Source of the DNA: Enorma massiliensis phI
GTDB lineage: Bacteria; Actinomycetota; Coriobacteriia; Coriobacteriales; Coriobacteriaceae
DNA length: 64,000 nucleotides
Assembly: GCF_000311845.1 (NCBI RefSeq)
Contig: NZ_HE978575.1
Span: 502,091 to 566,090 of the forward strand
Direction: 5' to 3'
Shown: one piece after another, positions 14,720-24,266 of the stretch
How the letters are laid out: every line of letters starts with the position of its first letter
Numbering within the stretch: the stretch's first letter is position 1
Made by a program: the position numbers and the translations under genes
The notes under the pieces: model-generated
Databases searched by the model: none
Told to the model about the DNA's origin: nothing
Seen by the model: only the letters and a program-made list of their open reading frames with translations

Positions 14720-17512
14720 CTACCCTTGCTCCAGCAACTCCTCAATAAACCCGACGCGGTAGTTCTTGAACACGGCTTCGCTCTCTTCCTGCGTGGCGTC
14801 GAGGTCAACGTCGGCCATGATGCCGAAGTCGTGGTCGCCATCGCTGTCGTGGAAGATCTGGTGCACGTGCCACACGTGGCCGCCCTCGGCTGCGGGCTTA
14901 AGCTCGTCGGACTCGTCGATGGCGAAGAACGCCGTCGAGCGCGCATCGCCATCCACCAGCAGCTCCTCGTGCGCTTCGAAGAATGCATCAAGTGCGCGGC
15001 GCCAGCGAAGCTCGCCCATGCCCCACGCTTCGTCCAGCTCTCCCAGCTCGTCGGCGCGCTCGCGCGCGGCCAGGCTCACACGGCGGAACAGGGCATTGCG
15101 CACCAAAAGCGTCATGCCGCGGCGGTCCGCCACCACCACGTCCGCATCGCTCGGCGGCGCGGCGTCGAAGGCAGCCTCCTCGCCCGCAGCGGCCCACTCG
15201 TCCACCAGGCTCGAATCGACGCTCCGCACCACGAAGCCCAGCCACGAGATGATGTCGTTCAGCTGGTCGTTGCGCTTCTCCAGCGGTACGGTGCGGTCGA
15301 GCGAGCGGAACGCCTCGGCAAGGTAGCGCAGCAAGATGCCCTCAGATCGCGCGATGCCGAGCTTCTGGATGTAGCCCTTGAAGTCCGCCGCGCTCTCCAG
15401 CATGTCGCGCAGCACGCTCTTGGGGGAGAGCTCGTAGTCCGCTGCCCACGGCACCTTGGTGCAGTATTGGGCAAATGCGGCATCGAGCAAGTCCTCAAGC
15501 GGCTTGGGGTAGGTAATGTCCTGCAGTCGCTCGAGCCGCTCCTCGTATTCCACGCCGTCGGCCTTCATGGCCGCCATCGCGGCATCGCGTGCCTGGCGCT
15601 CCTGCGCGCGCAGCACTTGCTTGGGGTCCTCGAGCGTTGCCTCCACCATGGAGATGAGGTCGAAGGTGTAGGTCTCGCTCTCCGGATCGAGCAGTTCCAA
15701 GGCGGCAAGCAAAAACGGCGAGAGCGGCTGGTCGAGGGCGAAGTCCTCGGGCAGGTCTACCGTGAGGGAGTATTCCACCCGCGGCGCTGCGTCCGTGGGG
15801 GCGCTCGTGTCGCCTGGTGCATCCGCGCCGTCGGGCGCGTCCACGCCGCTGGATGTACTAGCGTCGCTGGGGGTGTCCGTGTCGCTTGGTGCATCCACGC
15901 CGCCGGGGACCTCGTTGCGCACCACCACCCCGGTGTCGATGAGCGTGGCGAAGATCTCGCTCGCTCGCGCCTCGAGCTTGAGTTTCTCCTCCGGCGTCTG
16001 CAGACTCGCCTCAATGAGTTCGCTCACGCGGGCGCGCGCGTCGCCGCCGCGCTCCACCATGGAAAGTACCATCGAATTGGTGATGCGCAGTCGCGGTTTG
16101 AGCGTCTCGGGCACCGCCTCGCAGAGGCGCTCGAAGGTTTGCTTGTTCCAGGTTACGAAGCCCTCAGGCGGTTTTTTCTTCTTGAGCTTGCGCAGCTTCT
16201 TGGGATCGTCGCCCGCCTTTGCAATAAGCTTGGCGTTCTCGATCTCGTATTCGGGCGCCTCGGCGATGACCATGCCCTCGGTGTCGAAGCCCGCGCGCCC
16301 GGCGCGCCCGGCGATCTGGTGGAACTCGCGCGCGCGGAGGCGGCGCATCTTGTAGCCGTCGAATTTGGTGAGCGCCGTGAGCACCACGGTGTGGATGGGC
16401 ACGTTGATGCCAACGCCGAGCGTGTCGGTGCCGCAGATGACCGGCAGGAGCCCCTGCTGCGCCAGCCGTTCTACCAAGAGGCGGTAGCGCGGCAGCATGC
16501 CGGCGTGGTGCACGCCCACGCCGTTGGAGATGAGGCGCTTCAGGATCTTGCCGAACGCCGTGGTGAAGCGCGTGCCCTTGGCGGCTTCCTTCACGGCCTC
16601 GCGCTGCTCTTTGGTGGCGATGCCGAAGTTCGCGAGCGACTGCGCTGTAGCAAGCGCGGCGTCCTGCGAGAAGTGCACGATGTAGAGCGGGGCTTCGTCG
16701 CGGCGCAGCGCAAGCTCGACCGTGCCCTCGAGCGCGGTGTCAACGTAGTCGTAGGCGAGCGGCACGGGTCGCGGCGCGTCGGTCACGCGGTCGACGATGC
16801 GTCCGGTGCGCTCTTCCAGCGTGTCGGCGATCTGTGTGACGTCGCCGAGCGTGGCGCTCATGAGCATGAACTGCGTGTGCGGAAGCGTGAGTAGCGGCAC
16901 CTGCCATGCCCAGCCGCGGTCGGGATCGGCGAAGTAATGGAACTCGTCCATGGCGACCACGCCCACGTCCGTGTCCTCGCCCTCGCGGAGCGCCTGGTTG
17001 GCGAGGATCTCCGCCGTGCAGCAGATGACGGGCGCCTGCGTGTTGATGTGCGTATCGCCGGTGATCATGCCCACATTGTCGCGACCGAGCACCTCGACCA
17101 GATCGAAGAACTTCTCCGAGACGAGTGCCTTGATGGGGGCGGTGTAGTACGCGCGGCGTCCCTGTGCCATGCCGAGGAAAAGCATGCCGAGCGCCACGAG
17201 CGATTTGCCGGAGCCGGTTGGCGTGCCCAGGATCACATGGTCGCCGGCGGCGAGGTCCATGAGGGCTTCCTCCTGGTGCTCCCAGAGCTCGATGCCGCGC
17301 GCCTCGCACCATGCGAGGAAGCGCTCGAAGGCCTCGTCCGCGGTGCACCAGGGTTCGGGTTCCTCGCCTTCTGCCGGTTCCCACCAGCTTGGCGAAAGCG
17401 CGCCGAGCGAGCCGTGCTCGCCGGTGCCGCCGGTGCCGGCGGCAAACGAGCTGGCAGAAGACCCGGCGGTGGGCGCGGCGGATGCGTTTGCAGTGTCTGC
17501 TGTGTTGGCCAT
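14720..17512 (-). CDS. Ski2-like DEAD/DEAH RNA helicase (DUF3516 type)
   Basis: The 930-aa protein has helicase motifs GTPTGSGKS (about residue 85), AMDEFHYF, LMSATLGD, and HQIAGRAGRAGFD, followed by the long C-terminal region found in actinobacterial DUF3516 helicases. It is cytoplasmic and probably acts on RNA. Two low-complexity insertions stand out: an Ala/Ser/Thr N-terminus and a Val-Asp-Ala-Pro minisatellite of about 45 residues (DNA 15790-15910) inside the C-terminal half. The start at 17512 (MANTADTANAS) fits the family better than the upstream in-frame ATGs, although its ribosome site is weak. A long + strand frame (14675-16894) is its antisense shadow. Confidence 0.88.
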   Translation of the reverse strand: MANTADTANASAAPTAGSSASSFAAGTGGTGEHGSLGALSPSWWEPAEGEEPEPWCTADEAFERFLAWCEARGIELWEHQEEALMDLAAGDHVILGTPTGSGKSLVALGMLFLGMAQGRRAYYTAPIKALVSEKFFDLVEVLGRDNVGMITGDTHINTQAPVICCTAEILANQALREGEDTDVGVVAMDEFHYFADPDRGWAWQVPLLTLPHTQFMLMSATLGDVTQIADTLEERTGRIVDRVTDAPRPVPLAYDYVDTALEGTVELALRRDEAPLYIVHFSQDAALATAQSLANFGIATKEQREAVKEAAKGTRFTTAFGKILKRLISNGVGVHHAGMLPRYRLLVERLAQQGLLPVICGTDTLGVGINVPIHTVVLTALTKFDGYKMRRLRAREFHQIAGRAGRAGFDTEGMVIAEAPEYEIENAKLIAKAGDDPKKLRKLKKKKPPEGFVTWNKQTFERLCEAVPETLKPRLRITNSMVLSMVERGGDARARVSELIEASLQTPEEKLKLEARASEIFATLIDTGVVVRNEVPGGVDAPSDTDTPSDASTSSGVDAPDGADAPGDTSAPTDAAPRVEYSLTVDLPEDFALDQPLSPFLLAALELLDPESETYTFDLISMVEATLEDPKQVLRAQERQARDAAMAAMKADGVEYEERLERLQDITYPKPLEDLLDAAFAQYCTKVPWAADYELSPKSVLRDMLESAADFKGYIQKLGIARSEGILLRYLAEAFRSLDRTVPLEKRNDQLNDIISWLGFVVRSVDSSLVDEWAAAGEEAAFDAAPPSDADVVVADRRGMTLLVRNALFRRVSLAARERADELGELDEAWGMGELRWRRALDAFFEAHEELLVDGDARSTAFFAIDESDELKPAAEGGHVWHVHQIFHDSDGDHDFGIMADVDLDATQEESEAVFKNYRVGFIEELLEQG

Positions 17513-17714
17513 GGAAATGATGCCCTTCGGTTTCGCGTTAGGTGCGTCGTGCGTGGGGTGCTGCATCAATTATGGCAGATGGTGGGCGGAACGCCATGGG
17601 GCGGCCCCAGTGGGGAGGTGGCGTTTGAGCGATTTGTCCCGAGCTGGCGGTCCGAGGCCCGTTTATTCATCAATTGCGCGCCCTCATGGCAGCCGAGTCG
17701 GCGCGGTCAAGCTA

Positions 17715-17852
17715 TTCGTTCCACTTTTGGGAATATCTATTTTGCTTTTCGCCCGCTATCGCGTAATTGCATTACTCAATCCTGCGGTTTTGTTGAGACT
17801 GGACGGGCTTGCCGCTATGGTCTCGAAAAGATATTCCCAAAAGTGGAACGAA
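17715..17852. repeat. Long inverted-repeat intergenic element (E2)
   Basis: The 24-base arm 17715-17738 (starting TTCGTTCCACTTTTGGGA) returns as a perfect inverted copy at 17829-17852; the interior is 90 bases. It lies in the 390-base gap between trmB and the downstream helicase, both on the minus strand, which otherwise holds no convincing gene. The core CACTTTTGGG/CCCAAAAGTG is shared with the elements at 45845 and 59951. Confidence 0.75.
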
Positions 17853-17901
17853 CTTCCTGGGGCTTGGCGCGGCGTGCCTGCCCAGGGCCCGCTTTGCATG
17901 T

Positions 17902-18795
17902 CTAGTGGTTATGCGCCCGTTCGTTTCGCTGGCGATTGCGCAGGTTGAGAACTGCGCCTTCCATACCAAGGGGGATGTACCCGATGGAATCGAGGTTTCG
18001 GGGAAGGTATGCGACGAGGCTCTGCTCAGCGTTGCGGCCGGTCTGAATTTGCTCCGGCGTCGGTTCTGGCCCCGGAATGGCGCAGACGCCGTATACGGCG
18101 GCCCCCTGTTCAGCAAGACGACGCTCGTATTCCGTTTCCGGATGCTCGGGATGCTCCGCGCGCGTGTCGATCGATGCCCAAAGCACCCGGTAGCCAGCTG
18201 CGTCGAGTTGCGTAAGCGTAAAGTCGTGCAGCGGTTGGCTGTCGGTCCTGAGCGTGACGGCGGCGCCCGGCGCGAGCACGCGCCGGTAGCTTAGCAGGTG
18301 GTCGACGCTGGTAAGGCGTTTGCGCGCGAACTTGCGCTTGGGGAACGGCGTGGGGAAGTTGAGCGTGATTCCAGCGAGCTCGCCCGGGCCAAAAAGGCGT
18401 TCGATTGAGTCCGCGCTGCGCGGCAGCACGATTGCGTTGGAAAGGCCCGTTTCAACGATGTTTTGTGCAGCGTAGGCGATGCAGATGGGTTCGGTGTCCA
18501 TGCCGATGAAGAGCGCGCTCGGCTCGCGTTGGGCTCGGGCGACGAGATAGGCGCCCTTGCCGCAGCCGAGATCGAGGTGGACCCGGCCAAAGCAGGGCGT
18601 GTCGCCGCGAGGTGCACTGCTGCAGGGCGTGTCGCGGCAGGTAGCGCCGCCGCGGGCCGCGTCGCCGCAGGGTGAACAGGCTTCTCCCCAGTGCCCGCGA
18701 TAGATTTCCGGGCGCTGCTCGATGGCAGCGGCGTACCGCTCAAGGCGATCTTCGAGTACGAAGTTCTTCGGTGTGCGAATGTGCGTGAGTCCCAT
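17902..18795 (-). CDS. trmB: tRNA (guanine-N7)-methyltransferase
   Basis: The 297-aa protein has the TrmB layout: RTPKNFVLEDRLERY at the start, DLGCGKGAYL (75-84) as the SAM-binding loop, FIGMDTEP, and LNFPTPFPKRKFARKRLT, the TrmB-specific catalytic loop. It would make m7G46 in tRNA using SAM in the cytoplasm. Residues about 40-69 are a Cys/Gly/Arg/Asp-rich repetitive insertion not expected in the family (DNA repeats of GGCGTGTCGC type). The start at 18795 is supported by the conserved N-terminus. Confidence 0.9.
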   Translation of the reverse strand: MGLTHIRTPKNFVLEDRLERYAAAIEQRPEIYRGHWGEACSPCGDAARGGATCRDTPCSSAPRGDTPCFGRVHLDLGCGKGAYLVARAQREPSALFIGMDTEPICIAYAAQNIVETGLSNAIVLPRSADSIERLFGPGELAGITLNFPTPFPKRKFARKRLTSVDHLLSYRRVLAPGAAVTLRTDSQPLHDFTLTQLDAAGYRVLWASIDTRAEHPEHPETEYERRLAEQGAAVYGVCAIPGPEPTPEQIQTGRNAEQSLVAYLPRNLDSIGYIPLGMEGAVLNLRNRQRNERAHNH

Positions 18796-19021
18796 GGTCG
18801 CTCTCTTGCCTGCGGACGAAGTCCATTGCCGTGCGCGGATGCTGCTTCGCGCGCCGAATCCGGTCCATTGTAGAGCAGCGCGGCTGCTTTCTGTGGATAT
18901 GCATTCATCGTCCTGAAAATGACAGGTATATGCAATTCCAAGGAAACCGCCGCCATGCAGTTATTTGATACCTGTGGTTACATATGGGAATCTCGCATGG
19001 AGGGGGCGGACCGGGGAGGCG

Positions 19022-19843
19022 TTATGCCCCTCGCGCAAGAACGAGATATCGGTTGAGCACGCCGCTCTTGCCATCTGCAGAGAAGCGCGCGATTTCGTGC
19101 ACGCCCTGTGCTTCGGCAATCTGCGCCAGCTCATCAAGCTCAGACTCTTCAAAGCTGTGGCAGTAGCGGTACCCACCGGAAGCATGTTGCCAACCAAGCA
19201 GGTAATCTTCGTTTTCAAGTTGGGCTGCATCAAAACCGGGAAACGGGGGGCGCACCTTCGCGCTCGCAGTTGCGTCCCGTGCTTTCGCGGCCAAGCGTTC
19301 ATCGTGCATGAATTGCCAGAACGAGATGGCGGCGATGCCCCCTGGGCGCGTCGACTGGCAAAGCCGCTCCACGAGCGCCGCCCTAAGTTCGAAGCTGGGA
19401 ACATGGTGCAGAAAGCCAAAGCAGCAGACCAAGTCATGCGCGCGGTCCGTATCTGGCGATGGCGGTGCGGGATGTTCTCCCAACAGGGGCTCCAGCACAT
19501 CACGGGCGATGAAATGCGCATCGAGGTTGTCCAGCTCTTTGAACAGGTCACAGGAATGGCCGGCGAGGTCTTCGCTTGCATCGATGCCGGTGTAGTCGAT
19601 ACGGGTGTGGGGGAACGCCTGTGCTAGAAACGGGGCGAGGCGCATGTTTCCGCAGGCGAGGTCCAGCACTCGAAGCCGGTGGGAACCGTCAAGCGCTCTT
19701 GCCGGAAGCACCGCTCGCGCCTCCTTGGCAACGTGCTCCCATCCGGCCCACGGTGCCTGGCGCGTGGCCGAGAAGGACGACGCGTTCTCGCGGTAGAACC
19801 GGTTGTTGAGCTCGATGAGCTGTCGTGCGAATGCGCGGTTCAC
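19022..19843 (-). CDS. Class I SAM methyltransferase, Trm9-like (putative tRNA cm5U methyltransferase)
   Basis: The 273-aa protein starts with GTG after GGGAGG and reads VNRAFARQLIELNNRFY. Motif I LDLACGNMRLAPFL, the acidic loop YTGIDASEDL, GFLHHVPS and the C-terminal YCHSFEESELDEL..GVHEIARFSADGKSG resemble the Trm9/ALKBH8 family, which methylates cm5U34 in tRNA. It is divergently transcribed from elp3, 67 bases away, and Elp3 makes cm5U. The pairing strengthens the assignment, but the reaction is inferred. Confidence 0.75.
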   Translation of the reverse strand: MNRAFARQLIELNNRFYRENASSFSATRQAPWAGWEHVAKEARAVLPARALDGSHRLRVLDLACGNMRLAPFLAQAFPHTRIDYTGIDASEDLAGHSCDLFKELDNLDAHFIARDVLEPLLGEHPAPPSPDTDRAHDLVCCFGFLHHVPSFELRAALVERLCQSTRPGGIAAISFWQFMHDERLAAKARDATASAKVRPPFPGFDAAQLENEDYLLGWQHASGGYRYCHSFEESELDELAQIAEAQGVHEIARFSADGKSGVLNRYLVLARGA

Positions 19844-19910
19844 ATTCCTCCCGTTTCGATGAGAACCAGTCCTGCTGCATCTTATCATCCATAGGATAGA
19901 ATGCTGTTTT

Positions 19911-21884
19911 ATGGAAGAGATCATTTTGCAGATACTCGACGCCCTGCGTCGCGGCGAGACGGTGGATGACCGTGCGCTCGTCAAGCTCGTGCATGTGCAA
20001 GCTCGGCGTGCGGGAGGCGACAAGCGCGCCTTCGCCAAGCGCCGGTTGCTGCCGTTTTACCAGCGGGTTAAGCGCGAAGATCCCGAACGTTGGGCTCGCT
20101 GGGGCATCACGCCCGAGCTCGAGGAGGGTCTCATCAAGGTGCTTCGCATGAAGCCGCGCCGCTCTGCCTCGGGTGTGGCGACCATCACCGTCATCACGAA
20201 GCCATGGCCGTGCTCGGGTTCATGCATCTTCTGCCCGAGCGATGTGCGCATGCCCAAGAGCTATCTGGCCGACGAGCCCGCCTGCGCCCGCGCCGAGCAG
20301 GCCTGCTTTGACCCGTATCTACAGGTCTCGGCGCGGTTGACGGCGCTTTCGCAGATGGGGCATGCCACGGACAAGATCGAGCTCATCGTGCTTGGCGGCA
20401 CGTGGAGCGACTATCCGGCTGAGTACCAGATATGGTTCATGCGCGAGCTGTTCCGTGCGCTCAACGACGACGCGACGGTGGGCGAATCGGGCTCTTCTGC
20501 GCGCGTCGGTTCCAGCGATGAATCCGGCGCTGCTTTTGCACCGTCCGGCTCCAGCGCTGCCCCTGCCTCGTTCGGTCCCGTCGCTGCTTCTGTGTCGCCC
20601 GGCTCCAGCGCTGCCTCCGCCTCGTTCGACCCCGCCGCCCCCGCGCCGCTTGACCCTGTTGCTACCGAAGCTGTTCAGCGCGAGGTTACGGACGGTCGCC
20701 TCTCTTACAACCAGGCCATTGTCCAGCTCTACGGCACAAGCACTGCCTGGCAGGAGGCCGCCCGCGTGCAGTGCGCGACTATGGATGAGCTCGAACGTGA
20801 GCAGCGCCGCAACGAGACCGCGCGCCACCGTGTGGTGGGCCTCGTCATCGAGACCAGGCCGGACGCCATCACGCCCGAGGCGCTCATGAACATCCGCCGC
20901 ATGGGCGCCACGAAAATCCAGATGGGCGTGCAGAGCGTGGACCAGCGCGTGCTCGACGCAAATGGCCGCGGCATTCGGGTTGCACAGATTGAGCGCGCCT
21001 TCTCGCTGCTGCGGCTCTTCGGCTTCAAGATCCACGCTCACTTCATGGTGAATCTCCTCGGCTCCACGCCGGAAGCCGATCGTCTCGACTACCAGCGCTT
21101 TGTCGCCGAGCTGGCGTTCCAGCCGGACGAGGTCAAGCTCTACCCCTGCGCGCTTATTGAAAGCTCGCGGCTGCGCGGCCGCTATGAAGCCGGGGAGTGG
21201 AGGCCGTATACCGAGGACGAGCTCGTGGGCGTGCTCATCGACGACGTGCTTGTAACGCCTGCATATTGCCGCGTCTCGCGCATGATTCGCGATTTCTCGT
21301 CCGGCGACATCATGGCGGGCAACAAGAAGCCCAACCTGCGGCAGATGGTGGAGAGCCGTCTGCGTGCGCGGAGTGAGCAGACCGGGGAGCGCGTGCAGGA
21401 GATCCGGTTTCGCGAGATCGCGACATCGGAGGTGGACGTGCGGGCGCTCCGGCTCGAGGTGGTGCCGTACGAGACGCCTGCCACCAGCGAACGATTCTTG
21501 CAGTGGGTGACGCCGGAGGGACGCATCGCGGGATTCCTGCGGCTTTCACTGCCGAAGGCCGCGGCTGTGGAGGTGCTTGCGAGCGAGTTGCGCGCGGCGG
21601 GATGCGAGCCTCCGGTGCAGCCGGGCGAGGCCATGATCCGCGAGGTGCACGTCTACGGCATGGCGGCGCGCGTGGGCGAAGAGGGCGGTGCGGCGCAGCA
21701 TCACGGGCTTGGGAGCAAGCTCGTTGAGCGGGCGTGCGAGCTCGCGTGCGAAGCGGGCTACGAGCGCATCAACGTGATCAGCGCGGTGGGCACGCGGGAG
21801 TACTACCGGCACCTAGGCTTCTACGACCACGGCCTCTACCAGCAATGCAAATTCAGGACAGAGGGAATGTTGCATCATGGGTAA
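19911..21884 (+). CDS. elp3: Elp3 tRNA U34 carboxymethyltransferase (radical SAM/GNAT)
   Basis: The 657-aa protein has the Elp3 N-terminus, then KPWPCSGSCIFCPSDVRMP with the C101-x3-C105-x2-C108 cluster, ELIVLGGTWSDYP, RPDAITPEALMNIRRMGATKIQMGVQS, and a C-terminal GNAT domain with HHGLGSKLVERACELACEAGY. It transfers a carboxymethyl group from acetyl-CoA to tRNA uridine 34 using SAM radical chemistry. About 60 residues around 185-245 are an Ser/Ala/Pro minisatellite insertion (DNA 20490-20650) with a repeated SGSSAA unit, unusual inside a catalytic domain. The ATG at 19911 suits the family start. Its stop overlaps the next gene. Confidence 0.93.
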   Translation: MEEIILQILDALRRGETVDDRALVKLVHVQARRAGGDKRAFAKRRLLPFYQRVKREDPERWARWGITPELEEGLIKVLRMKPRRSASGVATITVITKPWPCSGSCIFCPSDVRMPKSYLADEPACARAEQACFDPYLQVSARLTALSQMGHATDKIELIVLGGTWSDYPAEYQIWFMRELFRALNDDATVGESGSSARVGSSDESGAAFAPSGSSAAPASFGPVAASVSPGSSAASASFDPAAPAPLDPVATEAVQREVTDGRLSYNQAIVQLYGTSTAWQEAARVQCATMDELEREQRRNETARHRVVGLVIETRPDAITPEALMNIRRMGATKIQMGVQSVDQRVLDANGRGIRVAQIERAFSLLRLFGFKIHAHFMVNLLGSTPEADRLDYQRFVAELAFQPDEVKLYPCALIESSRLRGRYEAGEWRPYTEDELVGVLIDDVLVTPAYCRVSRMIRDFSSGDIMAGNKKPNLRQMVESRLRARSEQTGERVQEIRFREIATSEVDVRALRLEVVPYETPATSERFLQWVTPEGRIAGFLRLSLPKAAAVEVLASELRAAGCEPPVQPGEAMIREVHVYGMAARVGEEGGAAQHHGLGSKLVERACELACEAGYERINVISAVGTREYYRHLGFYDHGLYQQCKFRTEGMLHHG

Positions 21885-23058
21885 TGGTGGCATTTCGCCG
21901 TATTCGGGCGGCTCCGGTGGTGCAGGCGGCCCGGGCGGCTCCGGTGGCCGCAGCCCCCTCGAGGCGATGTATACGATTATCGCCGTTGCGATCGTGCTCG
22001 TCTTCGCGCTCATCGTCGAGCTGTGGAAATTCCCTTGTCAGGTCTGGGCTTTTTTCGCGGGCATCGGCATTCTTGGCTACCTTTGCATGCGGTTTTGGCC
22101 GCATATGGTGAAGACCGCCCAAGGCCGTGCGTTCATCTACACGGTGCTGGTGGAAGGCAGACTCGTGCGCGTTCTGCGGCTGGGCGGGGTGTACCAGTCG
22201 GCTACGAATCTGGGGCTCCATTGGGCAGAGCCGGTGTTCGCGTATCACCGCGCGTTCGATGCGGTCTTTGAGGCGGATCGCGAGCTGGCGGCACGGACCG
22301 GCCACGGCGTGCGGCGGGTGCTCGCGCTCGGTGGAGGAGGGTTTGCCTGGCCCAAGCATGCACTGCTTGCTCGCCCTGATCTGATCATGGGCGTGGTCGA
22401 GATCGATCCCAAGGTGATTGAGTGCGCCGAAGGATGGTTCTATGTTGAGCGCCTCAAGAAGGTCGCGGGCAAGCGCCTGCATATTATCGAGGGCGATGGG
22501 CGGGCGTATCTTGAGGAGCGGGCGGAGCGCATCGCGCAGGCCGAGCGCGTGCTGCCAGGAGAGATTCCGGGCGAGCTGCCTTCGGCCGTGGGGTCTTCGG
22601 TCGAGGAGCCCTCGGCCGTGTCATCCGTCGGCTCAGGCGGCGCGCCGCCTGCGATCGAGAGCTCGAAGGAGCGGAAGCCCAGCCCCCGTGCCCACCGCTT
22701 CGACGCCATCGTGAACGATACCTTCACCGGCAAGAAGCCGGTCCGCGCGCTCGCCACCGTGGAGGCCGCGCGCGCCGTGCAGAGCTGCCTGACTCCTGGC
22801 GGCGTCTACGCCATGAACGTGGTCTCGTGCGATGACGGCCGGGACCTCACCTTCCTCCGCGATGAGGTTGCGACCCTCAAGCAGGTGTTCACATACGTGT
22901 ACGTGCTTCCTGTCGATGAGCCGGTTTGGGCAGGCGAGGACAACTACATCGTGCTCGCCACCGACGGCATGGCGTTCTTTGATGGCACGATTCCCTACGA
23001 CGACGACTTCTTGGGCACGCCGCTTTGCGACGCCGATGGGGCGGCGGTGTCGGGCTAG
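21877..23058 (+). CDS. Spermidine-synthase-like protein with N-terminal membrane segments
   Basis: The 393-aa protein starts inside the elp3 stop (8-bp overlap). After a Gly/Ser-rich head it has two hydrophobic helices (about 30-55 and 58-75), then an aminopropyltransferase-like Rossmann domain: RVLALGGGGFAWPKH, MGVVEIDPKVIECA, IEGDGRAYL, FDAIVNDTFTGKKP and NYIVLAT. Polyamine synthesis is possible, but many such membrane-fused homologues have unknown substrates. An acidic/Ser-rich low-complexity insert (SAVGSSVEEPSAVSSVGSGG) occurs around residues 225-260. Confidence 0.78.
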   Translation: MGNGGISPYSGGSGGAGGPGGSGGRSPLEAMYTIIAVAIVLVFALIVELWKFPCQVWAFFAGIGILGYLCMRFWPHMVKTAQGRAFIYTVLVEGRLVRVLRLGGVYQSATNLGLHWAEPVFAYHRAFDAVFEADRELAARTGHGVRRVLALGGGGFAWPKHALLARPDLIMGVVEIDPKVIECAEGWFYVERLKKVAGKRLHIIEGDGRAYLEERAERIAQAERVLPGEIPGELPSAVGSSVEEPSAVSSVGSGGAPPAIESSKERKPSPRAHRFDAIVNDTFTGKKPVRALATVEAARAVQSCLTPGGVYAMNVVSCDDGRDLTFLRDEVATLKQVFTYVYVLPVDEPVWAGEDNYIVLATDGMAFFDGTIPYDDDFLGTPLCDADGAAVSG

Positions 23059-23104
23059 GGTGCCCCATTTTTCAGCATAGGCTGCTTTGCTGCACGGCGG
23101 GTTG

Positions 23105-23635
23105 TTACGCCTCGTCTCGCTCGGCAAGCTCCGCGAGCAACTCGAGCCCCTCCTCCGTGGTGATGCAAAGATCTTCTGCGTGTTTGAGCAATGCTGCATC
23201 ATGGGTAACCAAAGCGTCGGCATCAATCGATTCTGCCGTAGCAAGCATGAGGTCGTCCTCAAGGTCATCGTGAAGATGTCGGAGCGTGAAGGCTCCGAGA
23301 ACCTCGGCGTTTCCAACGGAGGCAACGAGCGCTTTTCCAAGTACGTCGCGAACACACGCCCATGAAACCTCGCGCGCCGCAGCCGCGACTTCGGGCGTTA
23401 TCGGCTCTTCGGCATCGCGAGCATCTTTCTTCATCAAGTTGGCAAGCTGATAGGCAAGGTCTTTCAGCGAGAGTGAAGCGGTATATAAAACAATGTCTTC
23501 ACGGTGGATTGCGCCAGCGATGAACGTATTTACAGAGGTATGGCGTGTGCTCCGGGATAGAAAGTAGTCGAGCCAGACGTTCGTGTCTACGAGCAGTTTG
23601 ATAGGGTGGTCTTTAGAGAAGACGGACGAGCTCAT
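23105..23635 (-). CDS. PIN-domain toxin (second TA pair)
   Basis: The 176-aa protein starts MSSSVFSKDHPIKLLVDTNVWLDYFLS; the first catalytic Asp is in LLVDTNVW, and DDLEDDLMLATAESIDADALVTHD supplies the remaining acidic residues. It is a VapC-like ribonuclease. Its ATG overlaps the TGA of the antitoxin (ATGA), so the pair is translationally coupled. Confidence 0.85.
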   Translation of the reverse strand: MSSSVFSKDHPIKLLVDTNVWLDYFLSRSTRHTSVNTFIAGAIHREDIVLYTASLSLKDLAYQLANLMKKDARDAEEPITPEVAAAAREVSWACVRDVLGKALVASVGNAEVLGAFTLRHLHDDLEDDLMLATAESIDADALVTHDAALLKHAEDLCITTEEGLELLAELAERDEA

Positions 23636-23982
23636 GAGAGCCCCCAAGAAGTGAGCTGCTCGTCCGCCGCCATCTCCCGAAGCTCGGCGTAGTCCACGGG
23701 GGTGCTTGACGGCTCGTCTATACCTAGGCGCCGATAAAACGAAGAAACGATTTCAGCGCCGCTCGTCGATTCCATCTCGGTGGGGTCTTCCTGGCGAGAC
23801 GGCATGTCGCCGTTCGAATTGAGCGCCCGTACAAGCGCCGGAGGTAGAGCGCCTTGTACCGTAATAACCTCCCACAGGGCTCGAACAGCCTGCGAGGGCG
23901 TGTAGCCGAGGCGTGCAAGCGCCGCGTTGCCCGATTCTTTGAGAGCAGCATCCATTCTGATGTTCATCTGCGTCGCAGCCAT
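23632..23982 (-). CDS. RelB/DinJ-family antitoxin
   Basis: The 116-aa protein has a ribbon-helix-helix N-terminus (MNIRMDAALKESGNAALARLGYTPSQAVRALW) typical of RelB/DinJ, then an acidic toxin-binding tail. GGAGGAG lies just before the ATG at 23982. Upstream A/T-rich sequence with TATAC(T) on the minus strand near 24020 may hold the promoter. Confidence 0.85.
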   Translation of the reverse strand: MAATQMNIRMDAALKESGNAALARLGYTPSQAVRALWEVITVQGALPPALVRALNSNGDMPSRQEDPTEMESTSGAEIVSSFYRRLGIDEPSSTPVDYAELREMAADEQLTSWGLS

Positions 23983-24126
23983 GTCTCCTCCATGTGCTAT
24001 ACGCAAGTTCACTTTAAGTATAGCCAAATATAGGGAGCGCGGTAGTAAGTTAATGCGGCATGTTCAGATGTTCTTCAATCTGTATTTTCCGAGCGGCTCA
24101 ACCGCAAGATACGCGGGCGGGCCCGC

Positions 24127-24249
24127 GTGGTCGGCACTTTCCCTGACGGGAACTCCGCCCTCACGCCCGGGACTGCAAGGATGAAGTGCGTCGCTGGGAA
24201 CGAATGGGGCTTCCGCCGCTACTTGGACGTGGCGCTGCTGGACGAGTGA
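24127..24249 (+). CDS. Possible 40-aa remnant or small protein
   Basis: A short frame, VVGTFPDGNSALTPGTARMKCVAGNEWGFRRYLDVALLDE in part, has coding-like composition but no clear start (GTG at 24127 is a guess) or ribosome site. It may be the end of a decayed gene preceding the SHOCT-like peptide. Low confidence. Confidence 0.25.
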   Translation: MVGTFPDGNSALTPGTARMKCVAGNEWGFRRYLDVALLDE

Positions 24250-24266
24250 CCGCAAGGGGCAGGCCC

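Noticed and set aside
14675-16894. 739-aa open frame on the plus strand
   Set aside because: Antisense to the Ski2-like helicase with all helicase motifs on the other strand.
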